The notes under the pieces: generated by a model
Database searches by the model: none
What the model saw: the letters and a program-made list of their open reading frames with translations, nothing else
Told to the model about the DNA's origin: nothing
Made by a program: the position numbers and the translations under genes
Part shown: piece by piece, positions 19,551 to 29,607 of the stretch
Numbering within the stretch: the stretch's first letter is position 1
Layout: each line of letters opens with the position of its first letter
NCBI RefSeq assembly: GCF_000236905.1
Contig: NC_016520.1
Location: forward strand, 186,001-250,000
Reading direction: 5' to 3'
DNA from: Tetrapisispora phaffii CBS 4417
Lineage: Eukaryota; Ascomycota; Saccharomycetes; Saccharomycetales; Saccharomycetaceae
Length of the DNA: 64,000 nucleotides

Positions 19551-21230
19551 ATGAGATGCTATCGGTTCCACCGACATGTTAATTTATTTGCCAAAAGATC
19601 ATTCTCTAGCACAAGAATACGATTAATTGATTGTAATTCATGTGGGATAAGTTTACAAAATACTGATCCAAAATTAACAAATTATTATAGGAAGCCTGAG
19701 AAGCCCCAAGTTGGTAAACTGGAGTCCTTAGATGATATTAAATATTTGCTATTCAGTCAGGATATTCAACACTTTAAGGAGAGCGACAATGAGATTAGTA
19801 GAGATGATTTAAAAGAGGCTCAAGAAAAGCCACCCATCTGTAAAAGATGTAGTGACGCATTATATCAGAATAAGTACACTCCTAGTGACTTTCAAAGGTA
19901 TCCTTTAGACAAGGTATTGAAATTAGTAAAACCTAACAGTTCAATAGCAAATGTCGTTCCGTTACATGAATTCCCATTCCATTTTAATGCAAAGCTCTTG
20001 AAAAGTGATATTGCAAATAATCTTTTAATTTTAACAAAGGGTGAGCTATCGTCTCTTAAAAGGAAACAATTATCTACCATGACCCAGGCATTCTTCATAG
20101 ACTTCTTGAAGTATCATGTTAATATAATAACAAATAGGGTCGTAGGTGTATCTGCCTTGAAATCTTGGAATCTGAATAGTGCTTTGTCATTGTTCAAAAA
20201 TGACACTTATTTATTAGGAAATGCCAATGTTGGGAAATCAAAGTTGATTAATTCATTATTAGATCTATGTGACGGTTACAAAGTCGATAGAGATACCAAA
20301 ATTAGAGTAGAACGACAACCATCTCAAAATACAACTGTATTGGAGAATAAAAGGTTAAGAATGAAACAAGAATCCACCGGTGTATCATTTATACCCAACC
20401 TGACTAGGAATGTTCAAGCATATAAAATTAATGCGAAATATATATACGATCTTCCAGGATATACCGAAAATCTTGACGATATATATTTGGAAGACGTTAT
20501 TAAGAGGGAATGGTTAGAAGGAATAAGGAATACATCAAAACTTAACTTGAAGAAACTTCAAAATCGTGCTTATGACTCTTTAAATGGTACTGAAAAAGGG
20601 CGTTGTTATACCATTGGAGGAATATTTTTCTTAGTTCCTCCCAATGGCACAATTAATCAAATAACGAGACATATTACTGGGACATCATATACATTTTCAA
20701 GCGTCGAGAAAGGTATCGATGTATTTAAGGAATGTCATGAAAATGAGTTACCAAATGCCCATAGTTTACAGCAATATTGTGCTATCACTAAAGAAACTTG
20801 TGATACTACAAAATTCAATAGACATGTTATCCCTCCATTTTTGGGGGCCATTGAAATTGTCTTTAAGGACATAGGATATATACGAGTAGTAACTACAGGA
20901 CGGTATAAATTCGCAGGATTGCATGAAATATGGGTACCTAAGGGTATTGAAGTGTGTATCCGAGAACCATTAGAAGCTACTATATCATCATATTACTATA
21001 AACATATTAAGAATAATACGTTAGCATGTCCTGTAGATAGACCAATAATTAGTTCAACATACATCATGGATCATAACGAAAAGCATGTTTTAGAGAAGAT
21101 GAGAGAAATGTATTTGCAGAGAACCGAAAAAGATATACAAGCTAGAAGATTATTAAAGTCTGATCCATACAAAATATTGTCCGAAGTAAACCCTGACTCT
21201 CGTAACCTTTATTGGTATTATAATTTTTAA
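19551..21230 (+). CDS. GEP3: Mitochondrial YqeH-type GTPase Gep3 (Mtg3)
   Basis: A 559-residue protein (S. cerevisiae 556). Gep3/Mtg3 is a mitochondrial GTPase needed for small-subunit ribosomal RNA processing and was also found as a prohibitin genetic interactor. The ATG at 19551 gives a basic, Arg/Ser-rich mitochondrial leader; the frame is open upstream only from a non-ATG codon. Two CxxC pairs (C28/C31 and near C99/C102) form the YqeH zinc finger. The GTPase motifs are circularly permuted: a G5-like VSALKSWN (about 200) precedes G1 GNANVGKSKLINS (about 222) and G3 DLPG (about 300). A canonical NKxD G4 was not seen. Divergent from NOC2, as in S. cerevisiae. Confidence 0.9.
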   Translation: MRCYRFHRHVNLFAKRSFSSTRIRLIDCNSCGISLQNTDPKLTNYYRKPEKPQVGKLESLDDIKYLLFSQDIQHFKESDNEISRDDLKEAQEKPPICKRCSDALYQNKYTPSDFQRYPLDKVLKLVKPNSSIANVVPLHEFPFHFNAKLLKSDIANNLLILTKGELSSLKRKQLSTMTQAFFIDFLKYHVNIITNRVVGVSALKSWNLNSALSLFKNDTYLLGNANVGKSKLINSLLDLCDGYKVDRDTKIRVERQPSQNTTVLENKRLRMKQESTGVSFIPNLTRNVQAYKINAKYIYDLPGYTENLDDIYLEDVIKREWLEGIRNTSKLNLKKLQNRAYDSLNGTEKGRCYTIGGIFFLVPPNGTINQITRHITGTSYTFSSVEKGIDVFKECHENELPNAHSLQQYCAITKETCDTTKFNRHVIPPFLGAIEIVFKDIGYIRVVTTGRYKFAGLHEIWVPKGIEVCIREPLEATISSYYYKHIKNNTLACPVDRPIISSTYIMDHNEKHVLEKMREMYLQRTEKDIQARRLLKSDPYKILSEVNPDSRNLYWYYNF

Positions 21231-21237
21231 CCGTAGA

Positions 21238-21258
21238 CTCTCTCTCTCTCTCTCTCTC
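21238..21258. repeat. CT dinucleotide repeat
   Basis: Twenty-one uninterrupted bases of CT just after the GEP3 stop. The 395-bp region 21231-21625 up to VPS30 also has a TA run at about 21337-21349; no other signal seen. Confidence 0.9.
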
Positions 21259-21625
21259 GTTGGTGTTGTAGTTACATTATTTTGACCTGTAAATATGAAA
21301 ATATATTGTAAATAAAATTGATATAACGTTTATAAATATATATATATATGAAATTATGTTTTTCCTTATACTCCTCCAGCTTTCTACATCCATCTTTCAA
21401 CTATGGATCAATCACGACGTGATTATCATAATGGAAGCTTTAATTCGATGGCGCTTTAATCTTTAAAAAGTTTAAAACCTTTAAATATAAATTGCAAATA
21501 ATTAATTAAAAGAAGTATCGACCTTTGTATTAGGAGTGGACAGGATACGTCTAAAACTGGTACATTAGCTTGCGTATTGAATATTGTTATAAGTCGTTGA
21601 TATTTTATTATTTTATTATTTTATA

Positions 21626-23080
21626 ATGTCACATCTTAACGAACAGATTTTAAAATGCCAAAATTGTCATTTACCTCTTCAAATTGATACATCGTTGCTG
21701 GATTTAAGTATTGCACAAAGAAATTTATTGATAAATAGTCATGGAAATCAATATACCTTTAAACCATCCGGATTTAAGATACCAAATGTTAGATTGCAGA
21801 GATTGAATAAAGTTAAAGATCTGAAGGATATCAAATTTAAAAACCCTTTATTTGCTGATTCATTTGTTGTATTGAAGAATGAAAACTTGCAGGACTCATT
21901 GGATGTTGGAAAATATATAGAAAGTTCTACTTCAATAGATAGTGAATCAGGTATCAAAGATACAAGGCTTTTGAATTCATTGAAAATCGGTGATGCTTCT
22001 GGTGATTACGTATCACTCTCTGCTCAAGTAAGTTCTTTAACTAAAATATTCAATATTCTATCTGAAAATAGTAATTTCGATCATCCAATTTGTCAAGAGT
22101 GTTGTAATATAATAATTGAAAAAATGCAAGGACAGTTTGATGAAGTTCTGAAGGAAAGGGATACTTACCAACAATTTATCAAACAGATTGAAGAACAAAA
22201 GGGCAACTTTCAAGAGACTTCTTTAACAGAAAAGGAGACAGAGTTTAAAACTTTATTGGATGAAAGAGAAATATTGCTGAAGCATTTGCAAGAACTAGAG
22301 AAGAAAGATGAGCAATTAGATAAAGATATTGGGCTAATTCAAGAGATGTTTGAAGGCAAAAAAGTAAAAACCGAAGAGATAATGTTGAGGAATAATAATA
22401 AAGACCTTGATAAACTTCGATTTGAGAAAGAATTAAGATCTTTAAACTGCCAATATGAGTCCTTATTACATAATCTTGATCAACTAAGAAAACTTAATGT
22501 ATACAATGAAACATTTAAAATATCACATGAAGGACCATTCGGGACAATTAATGGACTGCGACTTGGTGGTTTTGACGATGTGCCAGTATCCTGGAAAGAA
22601 ATTAATGCAGCATTAGGTCAAGTGATTTTGCTTTTATACACAATCTCAACGAGATTGGATTTAAAATTAGATGGTTATAAATTTCAACCATTGGGCTCAT
22701 TCTCAAAAATTATGAAATTCAATAAAGAAACTGAGGATTGGTTGATTTTTGAAGCTTACAGTGATGAAAGTTTTAAAGTAGGTAAAATTTTTAGGAGAGA
22801 GTCAAATTTTGATAAAGCTATGGAATGTCTTCTTGCAACAATACGTCAATTAGTGGTAAAGCTCGCAACTTTGAAAAAAGTTGATAACAATGTAGATAAT
22901 AACTCCACATCTGAACAAGATGAATTAGAGTTGCCTTATAGCATTTATGGGGATAAGATAAATAGTTTATCCGTGAAATTATATGGATCGAATCCTACAT
23001 TAGAGTGGACCACGGCTATGAAGTTACTTTTAACTAATATTAAATGGTTACTAGCATATGCCTCTAGTAAGCTAAATTAA
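21626..23080 (+). CDS. VPS30: Beclin-1 orthologue Vps30/Atg6
   Basis: A 484-residue protein. Vps30/Atg6 is the beclin subunit of both Vps34 PI3-kinase complexes, acting in autophagy (with Atg14) and in vacuolar sorting (with Vps38). CQNCHLPLQI (C10, C13) and a later CQECCNII give the fungal paired cysteine motifs. A charged coiled coil spans about 165-290 (KERDTYQQFIKQIEEQKG onward). The BARA domain fills the C-terminus: YNETFKISHEGPFGTINGLR, then WKEINAALGQVILLLYTI and a final hydrophobic NIKWLLAYASSKLN that would touch membrane. Corresponds to YPL120W. The DEAD-box gene DED1/DBP1 that should lie between VPS30/GEP3 and HIS3 in an unduplicated order is absent. Confidence 0.94.
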   Translation: MSHLNEQILKCQNCHLPLQIDTSLLDLSIAQRNLLINSHGNQYTFKPSGFKIPNVRLQRLNKVKDLKDIKFKNPLFADSFVVLKNENLQDSLDVGKYIESSTSIDSESGIKDTRLLNSLKIGDASGDYVSLSAQVSSLTKIFNILSENSNFDHPICQECCNIIIEKMQGQFDEVLKERDTYQQFIKQIEEQKGNFQETSLTEKETEFKTLLDEREILLKHLQELEKKDEQLDKDIGLIQEMFEGKKVKTEEIMLRNNNKDLDKLRFEKELRSLNCQYESLLHNLDQLRKLNVYNETFKISHEGPFGTINGLRLGGFDDVPVSWKEINAALGQVILLLYTISTRLDLKLDGYKFQPLGSFSKIMKFNKETEDWLIFEAYSDESFKVGKIFRRESNFDKAMECLLATIRQLVVKLATLKKVDNNVDNNSTSEQDELELPYSIYGDKINSLSVKLYGSNPTLEWTTAMKLLLTNIKWLLAYASSKLN

Positions 23081-23345
23081 TTGAAGAAATACAATTGTAA
23101 GTATTTAAATCAATAACTAGTGTATTTGTTTTCATAATATGTAGATGCCAGCATTTAACGACTTTCCCAATAGGATGGAAAATAATAGTTTAGCTTTGCA
23201 AAAATATATTTACAGACATAATGGATGGAACCGGCACTAATTATAAAAATGCTGAAATGAATCAATTTATATTTAGACTAAAATTACATGTAATAATTAC
23301 AAATATAAAATCTAAAAATGATTAATAAATAGATCTTTCATCCCA

Positions 23346-24011
23346 CTACATCAATACACCTTTAGTAGAGGGGATGTCATTTGTACCGTTAGATGAGATT
23401 GCTTCTTTTAAAGCAATGGCCAGAGCCTTGAATGCACTTTCCGATCTATGATGATCATTGAAACCTCTTAGGCAGTCTACATGAATAGTTAATCTTGAGG
23501 CTTCAGCGAAACTTTCCAAGAAATGTGGAATCATTTCTGTGGATAGATCACCTATTTTTTCTCTTTTTAAACCCAATTCAATGACAGCATAAGGTCTATT
23601 GGATAAATCTACAACTGCACGAGACAAAGCTTCATCTAAAGGAGCAAAACCTGATCCGAATCTCTTAACTCCACGTACTTGACCTAGCGCTTCTTTAAAT
23701 GCTTGACCTAATGCGATACCACAGTCTTCGGTTGTGTGATGGTCATCGATGTGTAAATCACCAATACATTCAACTATTAGGGACCAACCGGAATGTTTAG
23801 CTAATGCATGGATCATATGATCTAGGAATCCTACACCTGTGTGGATATCGATGACCTGAGATGAGGTTGCTTGACTAGCAATGTTACCAGATGGTGCCTT
23901 GTCTTTCAAAATGGATTCAGGAATTTCGATAAAACCACCATTTAATGAGATAGCAATTTGGATTTTAGTTTCGTTGGTGTCACGTTTAATAAACGCCTTT
24001 CGTTCACTCAT
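23346..24011 (-). CDS. HIS3: Imidazoleglycerol-phosphate dehydratase
   Basis: A 221-residue enzyme (S. cerevisiae 220). It catalyses the Mn-dependent dehydration of imidazoleglycerol phosphate to imidazole-acetol phosphate, the sixth step of histidine synthesis. Metal-binding histidine motifs are intact: [36 protein letters not shown] and [18 protein letters not shown] 24011 (MSERKAF) is the start; the frame upstream has only a non-ATG codon. No perfect Gcn4 site (TGASTCA) was seen in 24012-24300. The upstream flank instead carries a 30-bp palindrome and a degraded coding-like frame where MRM1 (PET56), the usual divergent partner of HIS3, is expected. Confidence 0.97.
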   Translation of the reverse strand: MSERKAFIKRDTNETKIQIAISLNGGFIEIPESILKDKAPSGNIASQATSSQVIDIHTGVGFLDHMIHALAKHSGWSLIVECIGDLHIDDHHTTEDCGIALGQAFKEALGQVRGVKRFGSGFAPLDEALSRAVVDLSNRPYAVIELGLKREKIGDLSTEMIPHFLESFAEASRLTIHVDCLRGFNDHHRSESAFKALAIALKEAISSNGTNDIPSTKGVLM

Positions 24012-24188
24012 TTCAATATACACTGTAATAGTTCTCTTCTATAATATTCTTTAGTTGATGCACAAGGTAGAAAGTTTTTATGCTTAGCACTAGATATATA
24101 AGTTTCCAAAAATATACTGACAATGGCATAGGAAAAACCGTAAGTACAAACACGAATACTTGAACTCTTGGACTCTAACCTTTCATAT

Positions 24189-24218
24189 ATGTAAATATAT
24201 ATACATATATATTTACAT
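24189..24218. repeat. 30-bp near-perfect palindrome in the HIS3 upstream region
   Basis: Arms ATGTAAATATATAT and ATATATATTTACAT are exact reverse complements separated by only AC. It lies about 180 bp upstream of HIS3, could extrude as a cruciform, or might be a bidirectional A/T-rich terminator. Confidence 0.85.
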
Positions 24219-24323
24219 GAGTTCTTACATGTTGAAGTTTCTAGATATACTCATCATCCTCACTATAAAATCCCGCGCATAGTGATACATTTTTGATTAA
24301 TTACCAAAGCAAATAGAGTCAAA

Positions 24324-24475
24324 ATGCTAAGAATTTAAAGAATTTGGTTTCGAGAAGGTTTGCAAGGTCAGCCATATTGGCTAAACAATCAAATCTGAGC
24401 TTCATCTTTAACAAGGTTAATGTTTATTTAGTGAATGGTTTTTTGCTTTATGTTTCAATAGTCCCTTCAGGATAA
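24324..24475 (+). pseudogene. Probable frameshifted 5' relic of a mitochondrial-protein gene (MRM1 candidate)
   Basis: An ATG at 24324 starts MLR then stops at once (TAA at 24336). The frame one base over is open from 24329 to a TAA at 24473 and reads KNLVSRRFARSAILAKQSN, a typical Arg/Ser-rich mitochondrial targeting leader. One missing A in the AGAATTTA stretch would explain the break. The fragment is divergent from HIS3, exactly where the mitochondrial rRNA methyltransferase gene MRM1 lies in S. cerevisiae. I could not compare it with an MRM1 sequence; chance coding potential in 150 bp is a real alternative. The rest of 24012-24575 is AT-rich. Confidence 0.35.
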
Positions 24476-24510
24476 TGTTCAATAAATATTTGAAAACTAC
24501 TTTTTCGTTG

Positions 24511-24531
24511 ATATATATATATATATATATA
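24511..24531. repeat. AT dinucleotide repeat
   Basis: About ten uninterrupted AT units just beyond the 3' end of IDI1. Confidence 0.85.
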
Positions 24532-24575
24532 CATAGCTACATATGATTATCTTGTGATTGTTATATTGCAGATGC

Positions 24576-25409
24576 TTATTTTAACATTCTGTGGATTTTT
24601 GTGTCATTTTCGACCTTGGAAATGTCATCTAATGCATTCCACCATTGGAATAAATAGCTTTCACAGATTAGTTTAAACCATGGTGTGAATTTAAGATCTG
24701 GGTTTTCGAACATATCTTTTAATTCTTGTGCAGTGACCCATTTAGTGTCTCTAACTTCGTTTGGCGATGGGTCAACAGTCAAACTCAACTTCTTGTCGAT
24801 CTTGTAGAATAAAATGTAATCGATTTCATGTTCACCCCATGGCTCATTTGATGGTGCCATATAATGTATTCTATTCAAGAAATGGAATTTACCTTTCTCA
24901 ATGGTTTCATTTTGAGGAATACCTAGTTCATGTTCTAATTTTCTAATTGCTGCAGTCTTAGCACCTTTAATCTTATCGTTCAAGTCGCCTTTTAAACCAA
25001 TTTCATCGTCAACACATAATGGGTGAGAACAACAAGTGTTTGTCCATAAATCTGGGAATGTAATTTTTTCAGATGCACGTTGTTGTAGCAACAGTTTACC
25101 TTCATCGTTGAACAAAAACACAGAGAAGGCACGATGTAACAGACCTTTATTAATATTATCCATCAAGTGACATAACTTCTTGGTACCAGCACCAATTGCA
25201 TTGTCATCCCAATCTAATACTATACAATTTTCATTCATCAATTTAATTTGTTCCTCATCATGACCAGTGAACACAGAGTCGTTGTGGGAATCAGAAGAAG
25301 ATTCACTAGACTTAGAGTTAGGTCTCTTCTGCAGAGGAATCACCTCTGGAAACTGTTCTAAGACATCTTCAGCTGTCAAATCTTGTACTAACTTAGCGTA
25401 TCCAGACAT
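24576..25409 (-). CDS. IDI1: Isopentenyl-diphosphate delta-isomerase
   Basis: A 277-residue enzyme (S. cerevisiae 288). It interconverts isopentenyl and dimethylallyl diphosphate, the entry to sterol and other isoprenoid synthesis. The Nudix-fold IPP isomerase core is intact: [30 protein letters not shown] with the catalytic cysteine (about 126/127), a degenerate Nudix box in [15 protein letters not shown], and [13 protein letters not shown] with the catalytic glutamate. The N-terminus ([20 protein letters not shown]) aligns with the yeast protein but lacks its first ten or so residues. Corresponds to YPL117C; divergent from BFR1. Confidence 0.96.
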   Translation of the reverse strand: MSGYAKLVQDLTAEDVLEQFPEVIPLQKRPNSKSSESSSDSHNDSVFTGHDEEQIKLMNENCIVLDWDDNAIGAGTKKLCHLMDNINKGLLHRAFSVFLFNDEGKLLLQQRASEKITFPDLWTNTCCSHPLCVDDEIGLKGDLNDKIKGAKTAAIRKLEHELGIPQNETIEKGKFHFLNRIHYMAPSNEPWGEHEIDYILFYKIDKKLSLTVDPSPNEVRDTKWVTAQELKDMFENPDLKFTPWFKLICESYLFQWWNALDDISKVENDTKIHRMLK

Positions 25410-26664
25410 TTTTCTGAGTTCAATGTTTTATAGTTTATAGCCTACCAATTTGCTTAATATTTCTCAACGGGTACTCCAATGAACAACAATAATTTCGGCC
25501 AGCAGAGTGTCAAGATAAACGCATCCATCATTCTGGATTCAAAACTCCCATTTAAATATAATAATTGTCGAGCAAAACTAGCAAACTTTCTTTCTATTTC
25601 TTTTTTTGACATTTAACTTCATTATTTAATTTTTCAATTTTTAAAGAAACAGTCGTCCGATATAACGATAAAAAATTGAATAAAGCAATTACAGGGTTAA
25701 AAAGAGATCTATAATGAATGACAATGTCAGGATATAAGCAAGCTAGGTGTCTCAGTTAATTCATAGTAACATATATTTTCGTTAGGCATGGATATGCGTC
25801 TGATCGTAAATTATTCTCACAGTTTCAGTGGACCTAGACAATGTCTTGGTTAAGGATGATTTACGAGCCATGGGAGGTAAGCGGTTAAAAATATTATACC
25901 TGCCTACATGCATTGCATACATAAGTTGGACAAGCGTAGGATGCATTATTGATCTGTGACTTCTGAAGGTAACAGTTACGCTGCGTTTCCCTCCAATCAC
26001 TGACAGTATGCACTGGTATTTGATTATGTCAATTGGCGGTTAATCGAGGCGTCTATCATTTGCGAGTTTACTTTATTTTAGCACGTTCAAGATAAAGAAC
26101 ACATGGTTTGAGTTCAGTTTGAATTGGCTTAGAGGACACTACCCCCAAACCATATAAGGCAAGTAAACATTTGCTTTATTGCTTTCGGTTCCATGTGTTG
26201 AACCCATCTTTACGTTGGGCGGTTATCAGTTCAATGGCGGCGGTAATATGTTCTCGCTAATCAACTCAAGTTCGCTTTTAACCTTTTATCGGTTATTATT
26301 CTCGAGCGTTGCATTTCTTCTTTTGCAAGAATTACTGCAGGGACGTGATCCAGGGTAAGGTGGACATTGCCTAAGGATTCTTTAGCATTTAGTGTTTACT
26401 GTTTGCTGTCAATTGTCCTTTTTCCAAATTTCAACTTTTTTCATGAATTGTACAGCTCATCGCTAATTGTGGTCAAGTTACTATGTGTATCGATATTAAT
26501 GAAAAATGGTGTTTTGTTGATGTTACGGTATTTCGATTAAATGAGCTTTTAACGTAGTATTTAAGCTGAGTTCGTTTCTTTGTTGGTAGGACTTCTGGAA
26601 CATCTAGCTACTGCAAGTTACTGATTAAACTAGCAATTGGGCAACCAAAAACAAATACAAGTCG
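25410..26664. other. 1.25-kb divergent intergenic region (IDI1/BFR1) with recurrent GCGGTTA motif
   Basis: Unusually long for this window, and from about 25780 less AT-rich than typical intergenic DNA here. GCGGTTA occurs at 25881-25887, 26036-26042 and 26219-26225, with CGGTTA also at 26290-26295, all on the + strand. Frames are short and unlike proteins. A weak C/D-snoRNA-like pair (TTGATGTT near 26517, CTGA near 26568) was not convincing. It could be a complex promoter or contain an unrecognised RNA. Confidence 0.45.
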
Positions 26665-28251
26665 ATGATGTCTGAACCAACTCACCGTGTCGGCCGTCCT
26701 GATTCTGACGAAAGAGATTTAAAAATCTCACCATTGCAAAAGCAAATGGATGACATAACAAAACAATTGAAAGACATCGAGGAAGCTATTGCCGTCAAAG
26801 ATTCTGAGGCAAAGGCAACAAGAAATAACAGGTCAAAAGTCGATAATAGTCAAATAACAAAATTACAGCAACAAGTTAAGAAACTGGTGAATAAGCAAAC
26901 TAGTTTGAGTCAGGAAAAGGATAATCTTCAAGCTCAGATTAGGTCAATTGAAGTAGAGGTTAAAAGGAAAACTGCCGAAATCGATGAGAAACTTGCTACA
27001 ATTAAGTTTAACTTTAAAACATTGGAGGAATTTGATGAAGAATTGAAAAAAATTGATCAAGAGTTTAATGCAAAAAAAATTGAAAGAACTTTAGTTGAAG
27101 AAAGAGAATTATCTTTGAAGAGAACAAGATTGATAGCAGCAAAGAAAATCCTTGCCTCCACTAAACCAAAGCAAGATGAGATATCAAATGATAAGATGAA
27201 GATCTCTGAATTAAAAAAAAAACTAGCAAATTCTTCTGAAGTTAGAGCGGTGCAGAATGAAATAGATTCAACTTTAGATAAAATAAATGATATTAAAAAT
27301 GTCAATCAAGAGAAAGTATCGAATTTTTCCAATGATAAGCAAGCTTTAATCACCAAAAGAAATCTATTATACATTAAGAGGGACGAACTATATCAAAAAA
27401 TTTCTGAAATAAGAAGTACATTTGATAAAGAATATAGGAAATATGAAAAACAAAATCAACAGGAATCGTACGAAAGATTTAAAGCTGTTAGTTTGAGAAA
27501 GTTAGCTAATGAGAGAGAAGAAATATTGAAAAAATTGGAAAATGCATTAACTGAAGCTTCTGTACCTGCTCTCATTGATGAGATTAATAATGTTCAGACT
27601 TGTTTACTGGCAATGGACCCAGATTATGTAAGACCAGTAAAGAATAAACTCGTTACCTATGGCAAAGATAATAGTGGTGAACATCAGTCAATGACTGTAG
27701 TAAATGAGGATTTGGTGGCTGTAGGAAGTGTCTACCAAGATGAACATTTCAGTACACCTCCATCTAAAAATAAAAAATTATTAAAGTTACAAAAACGAAA
27801 TGAAGATCCAAATGCTGACAGTAAAGAAAAAATTGAGAATTCAAAATTTACATTAGAACCAACTTTGATCACTACTCTAGCCGAATTAGGAATTACTATT
27901 CCTATTAGTTCTTCTGAAGTTGCAAATACTATTGCCGAATTACATGAACGTGAAGAAGATTTAATGAAAAGAGAGGTAACAGTTACCCAACAAAGTATCA
28001 AAAAGGCAACTGATGATATTGAAAAAGCTATTCAAAATTTTGACAAGAGAAAGATAGATTTAGAGAACTTAAGCTTGCAAGATTTCATTAACAGAGAAAA
28101 GAGAAGAAACGACACCGATTCTAACAGAAGTTCTGATAGACCTCCAAACAGAAATTCAAACAGAAACTCGAATAGAAGATCTAACAGAGCCCAAAACAGA
28201 AGCTCGAATGGAAATACTAAAAATACCATCCCACTTGATTCCTCCAATTAG
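26665..28251 (+). CDS. BFR1: mRNP/nuclear segregation protein Bfr1
   Basis: A 528-residue coiled-coil protein (S. cerevisiae 470). Bfr1 associates with polysomal mRNPs at the ER and affects ploidy and secretion, first found as a suppressor of brefeldin A sensitivity. Nearly the whole length is charged heptad-like helix (residues about 20-300). A conserved block KFTLEPTLITTLAELGITIP lies near 405 and a second helix follows. The C-terminus is a species-specific low-complexity tail of repeating NRNSNR/RSNR-type units, which accounts for the extra length. The first two codons are both ATG (26665 or 26668). Corresponds to YOR198C and is convergent with MCA1, its neighbour there too. Confidence 0.9.
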   Translation: MMSEPTHRVGRPDSDERDLKISPLQKQMDDITKQLKDIEEAIAVKDSEAKATRNNRSKVDNSQITKLQQQVKKLVNKQTSLSQEKDNLQAQIRSIEVEVKRKTAEIDEKLATIKFNFKTLEEFDEELKKIDQEFNAKKIERTLVEERELSLKRTRLIAAKKILASTKPKQDEISNDKMKISELKKKLANSSEVRAVQNEIDSTLDKINDIKNVNQEKVSNFSNDKQALITKRNLLYIKRDELYQKISEIRSTFDKEYRKYEKQNQQESYERFKAVSLRKLANEREEILKKLENALTEASVPALIDEINNVQTCLLAMDPDYVRPVKNKLVTYGKDNSGEHQSMTVVNEDLVAVGSVYQDEHFSTPPSKNKKLLKLQKRNEDPNADSKEKIENSKFTLEPTLITTLAELGITIPISSSEVANTIAELHEREEDLMKREVTVTQQSIKKATDDIEKAIQNFDKRKIDLENLSLQDFINREKRRNDTDSNRSSDRPPNRNSNRNSNRRSNRAQNRSSNGNTKNTIPLDSSN

Positions 28252-28392
28252 AGTGAATTTAATCTTGAATGTAAATAAATCTATATAGATAATTCAATTA
28301 TAATAACTTTAGCAGTCTCTCTGTTTAAATGGGATATAAAGTATTTTACAATTAAAAAAATATAATTATAAAAGCTATAAAAGGAACACAAT

Positions 28393-29607
28393 CTAAATAA
28401 TGAATCTTTGGTTGACATCTATCTCATGTGATGCTGATAATTGTGGTTTTTGTGAATATTTACCAACCAATTCATTTCTCATATTATTAAGCATTGACAG
28501 ATATGTCTGCTGTGGCTGGTAACTTAAAACTTTAATGAATGCATATGACATAGCACCTGTTGCATTACCATTTTCCACAGCATCTGCAGAGGTTTGATTA
28601 TCCTTTGACCCAGAGATCATGATAATATCGGCAGGTGACATCTTCATTTGTTTTATTCTCTCCTTATCCTGTTCACTCATACCATTTGCACCATTACTAA
28701 CGGTAGTGACTAGATTATTAATGGACGTCATTAAATTAGAACGATTACCAGAAGCATATGCCATGACAGCTTCCAAACCTGTGGAACCTACATTTTTCAA
28801 GATACTTGGCTCTTTAATGACACCTTTTGTAGAGTAAGTAAATGGTAGATCTAAAGCAGTACCAGAATGACATGAATCGAAAAGACATGTCATCTTGACA
28901 CCGGCAGGCAGAGGCTTAACCATGATGGCATTCATCTCATCATCAACAATGACTCCTTGTGTCTGGAAATCAACTGGCATGATAGTTTCATCATACCCGT
29001 TATCTTCATCACCATCCAAATCCTCAGTCTGACCACCATGGCCTGAATAATGAAAGAATAAGGAGTCACCAGGCTGAGCGTCTTTGACTAACCAGTGCAT
29101 GGCCCTGATCATATTTGCCCTTGTCGGCACACATACCATATTAGTTTGATCGTCTGTCAATCTGACAATATCTGCAGCGTTGTAACCGTATTGAGAGGTT
29201 AAGAAAGCATACATATTAGAGACATCATTAATACAGCCACGAAGTTGATTTTTACTACCTAAATAGTTGATACCAATAAGCAAAGCTTTTCTTCTTGGCG
29301 CACGATTTTGGTATTGGTTTGGATTCTGTTGTTGAAATTGCTGTTGAAACTGTTGTTGATTCTGTTGCTGTTGTTGGAATTGCATTTGCTGCGAGACCTG
29401 AGCGACATTATTATTGTTGCCATAAGTGTTATAATTATTGTTGCCATAAGTGTTATTATTATAGTTACCATTGTAGCCAGTGCTGTTCATGTTCATATTA
29501 CCGTTATTAACGTTCATATTACTGCCTGATTGCACATACTGACTACGGTGTGGTGGTGGGTAAGCTGGTCTATTGTACCCATCATTAAAACCCTGTTGAT
29601 AACTCAT
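28393..29607 (-). CDS. MCA1: Metacaspase Mca1/Yca1
   Basis: A 404-residue Ca-dependent cysteine protease cutting after Arg or Lys. In yeast it acts in programmed cell death and in clearing protein aggregates. Residues 1-105 form a Tyr/Asn- and Gln-rich prion-like prodomain (tandem YNNN/YGNN units, then glutamine runs). The caspase fold follows from RRKALLIGINYLGSKNQLRG, with the catalytic dyad His in HYSGHGGQ (about 187) and Cys in DSCHSGTA (about 243). The C-terminus ends in DVNQRFII. The glutamine/asparagine part is coded by imperfect trinucleotide repeats, prone to length change. Corresponds to YOR197W. Confidence 0.95.
   Translation of the reverse strand: MSYQQGFNDGYNRPAYPPPHRSQYVQSGSNMNVNNGNMNMNSTGYNGNYNNNTYGNNNYNTYGNNNNVAQVSQQMQFQQQQQNQQQFQQQFQQQNPNQYQNRAPRRKALLIGINYLGSKNQLRGCINDVSNMYAFLTSQYGYNAADIVRLTDDQTNMVCVPTRANMIRAMHWLVKDAQPGDSLFFHYSGHGGQTEDLDGDEDNGYDETIMPVDFQTQGVIVDDEMNAIMVKPLPAGVKMTCLFDSCHSGTALDLPFTYSTKGVIKEPSILKNVGSTGLEAVMAYASGNRSNLMTSINNLVTTVSNGANGMSEQDKERIKQMKMSPADIIMISGSKDNQTSADAVENGNATGAMSYAFIKVLSYQPQQTYLSMLNNMRNELVGKYSQKPQLSASHEIDVNQRFII

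Noticed and set aside
26510..26580. C/D-box snoRNA-like pair (TTGATGTT and CTGA) upstream of BFR1
   Set aside because: The C box is imperfect and no terminal stem is evident.
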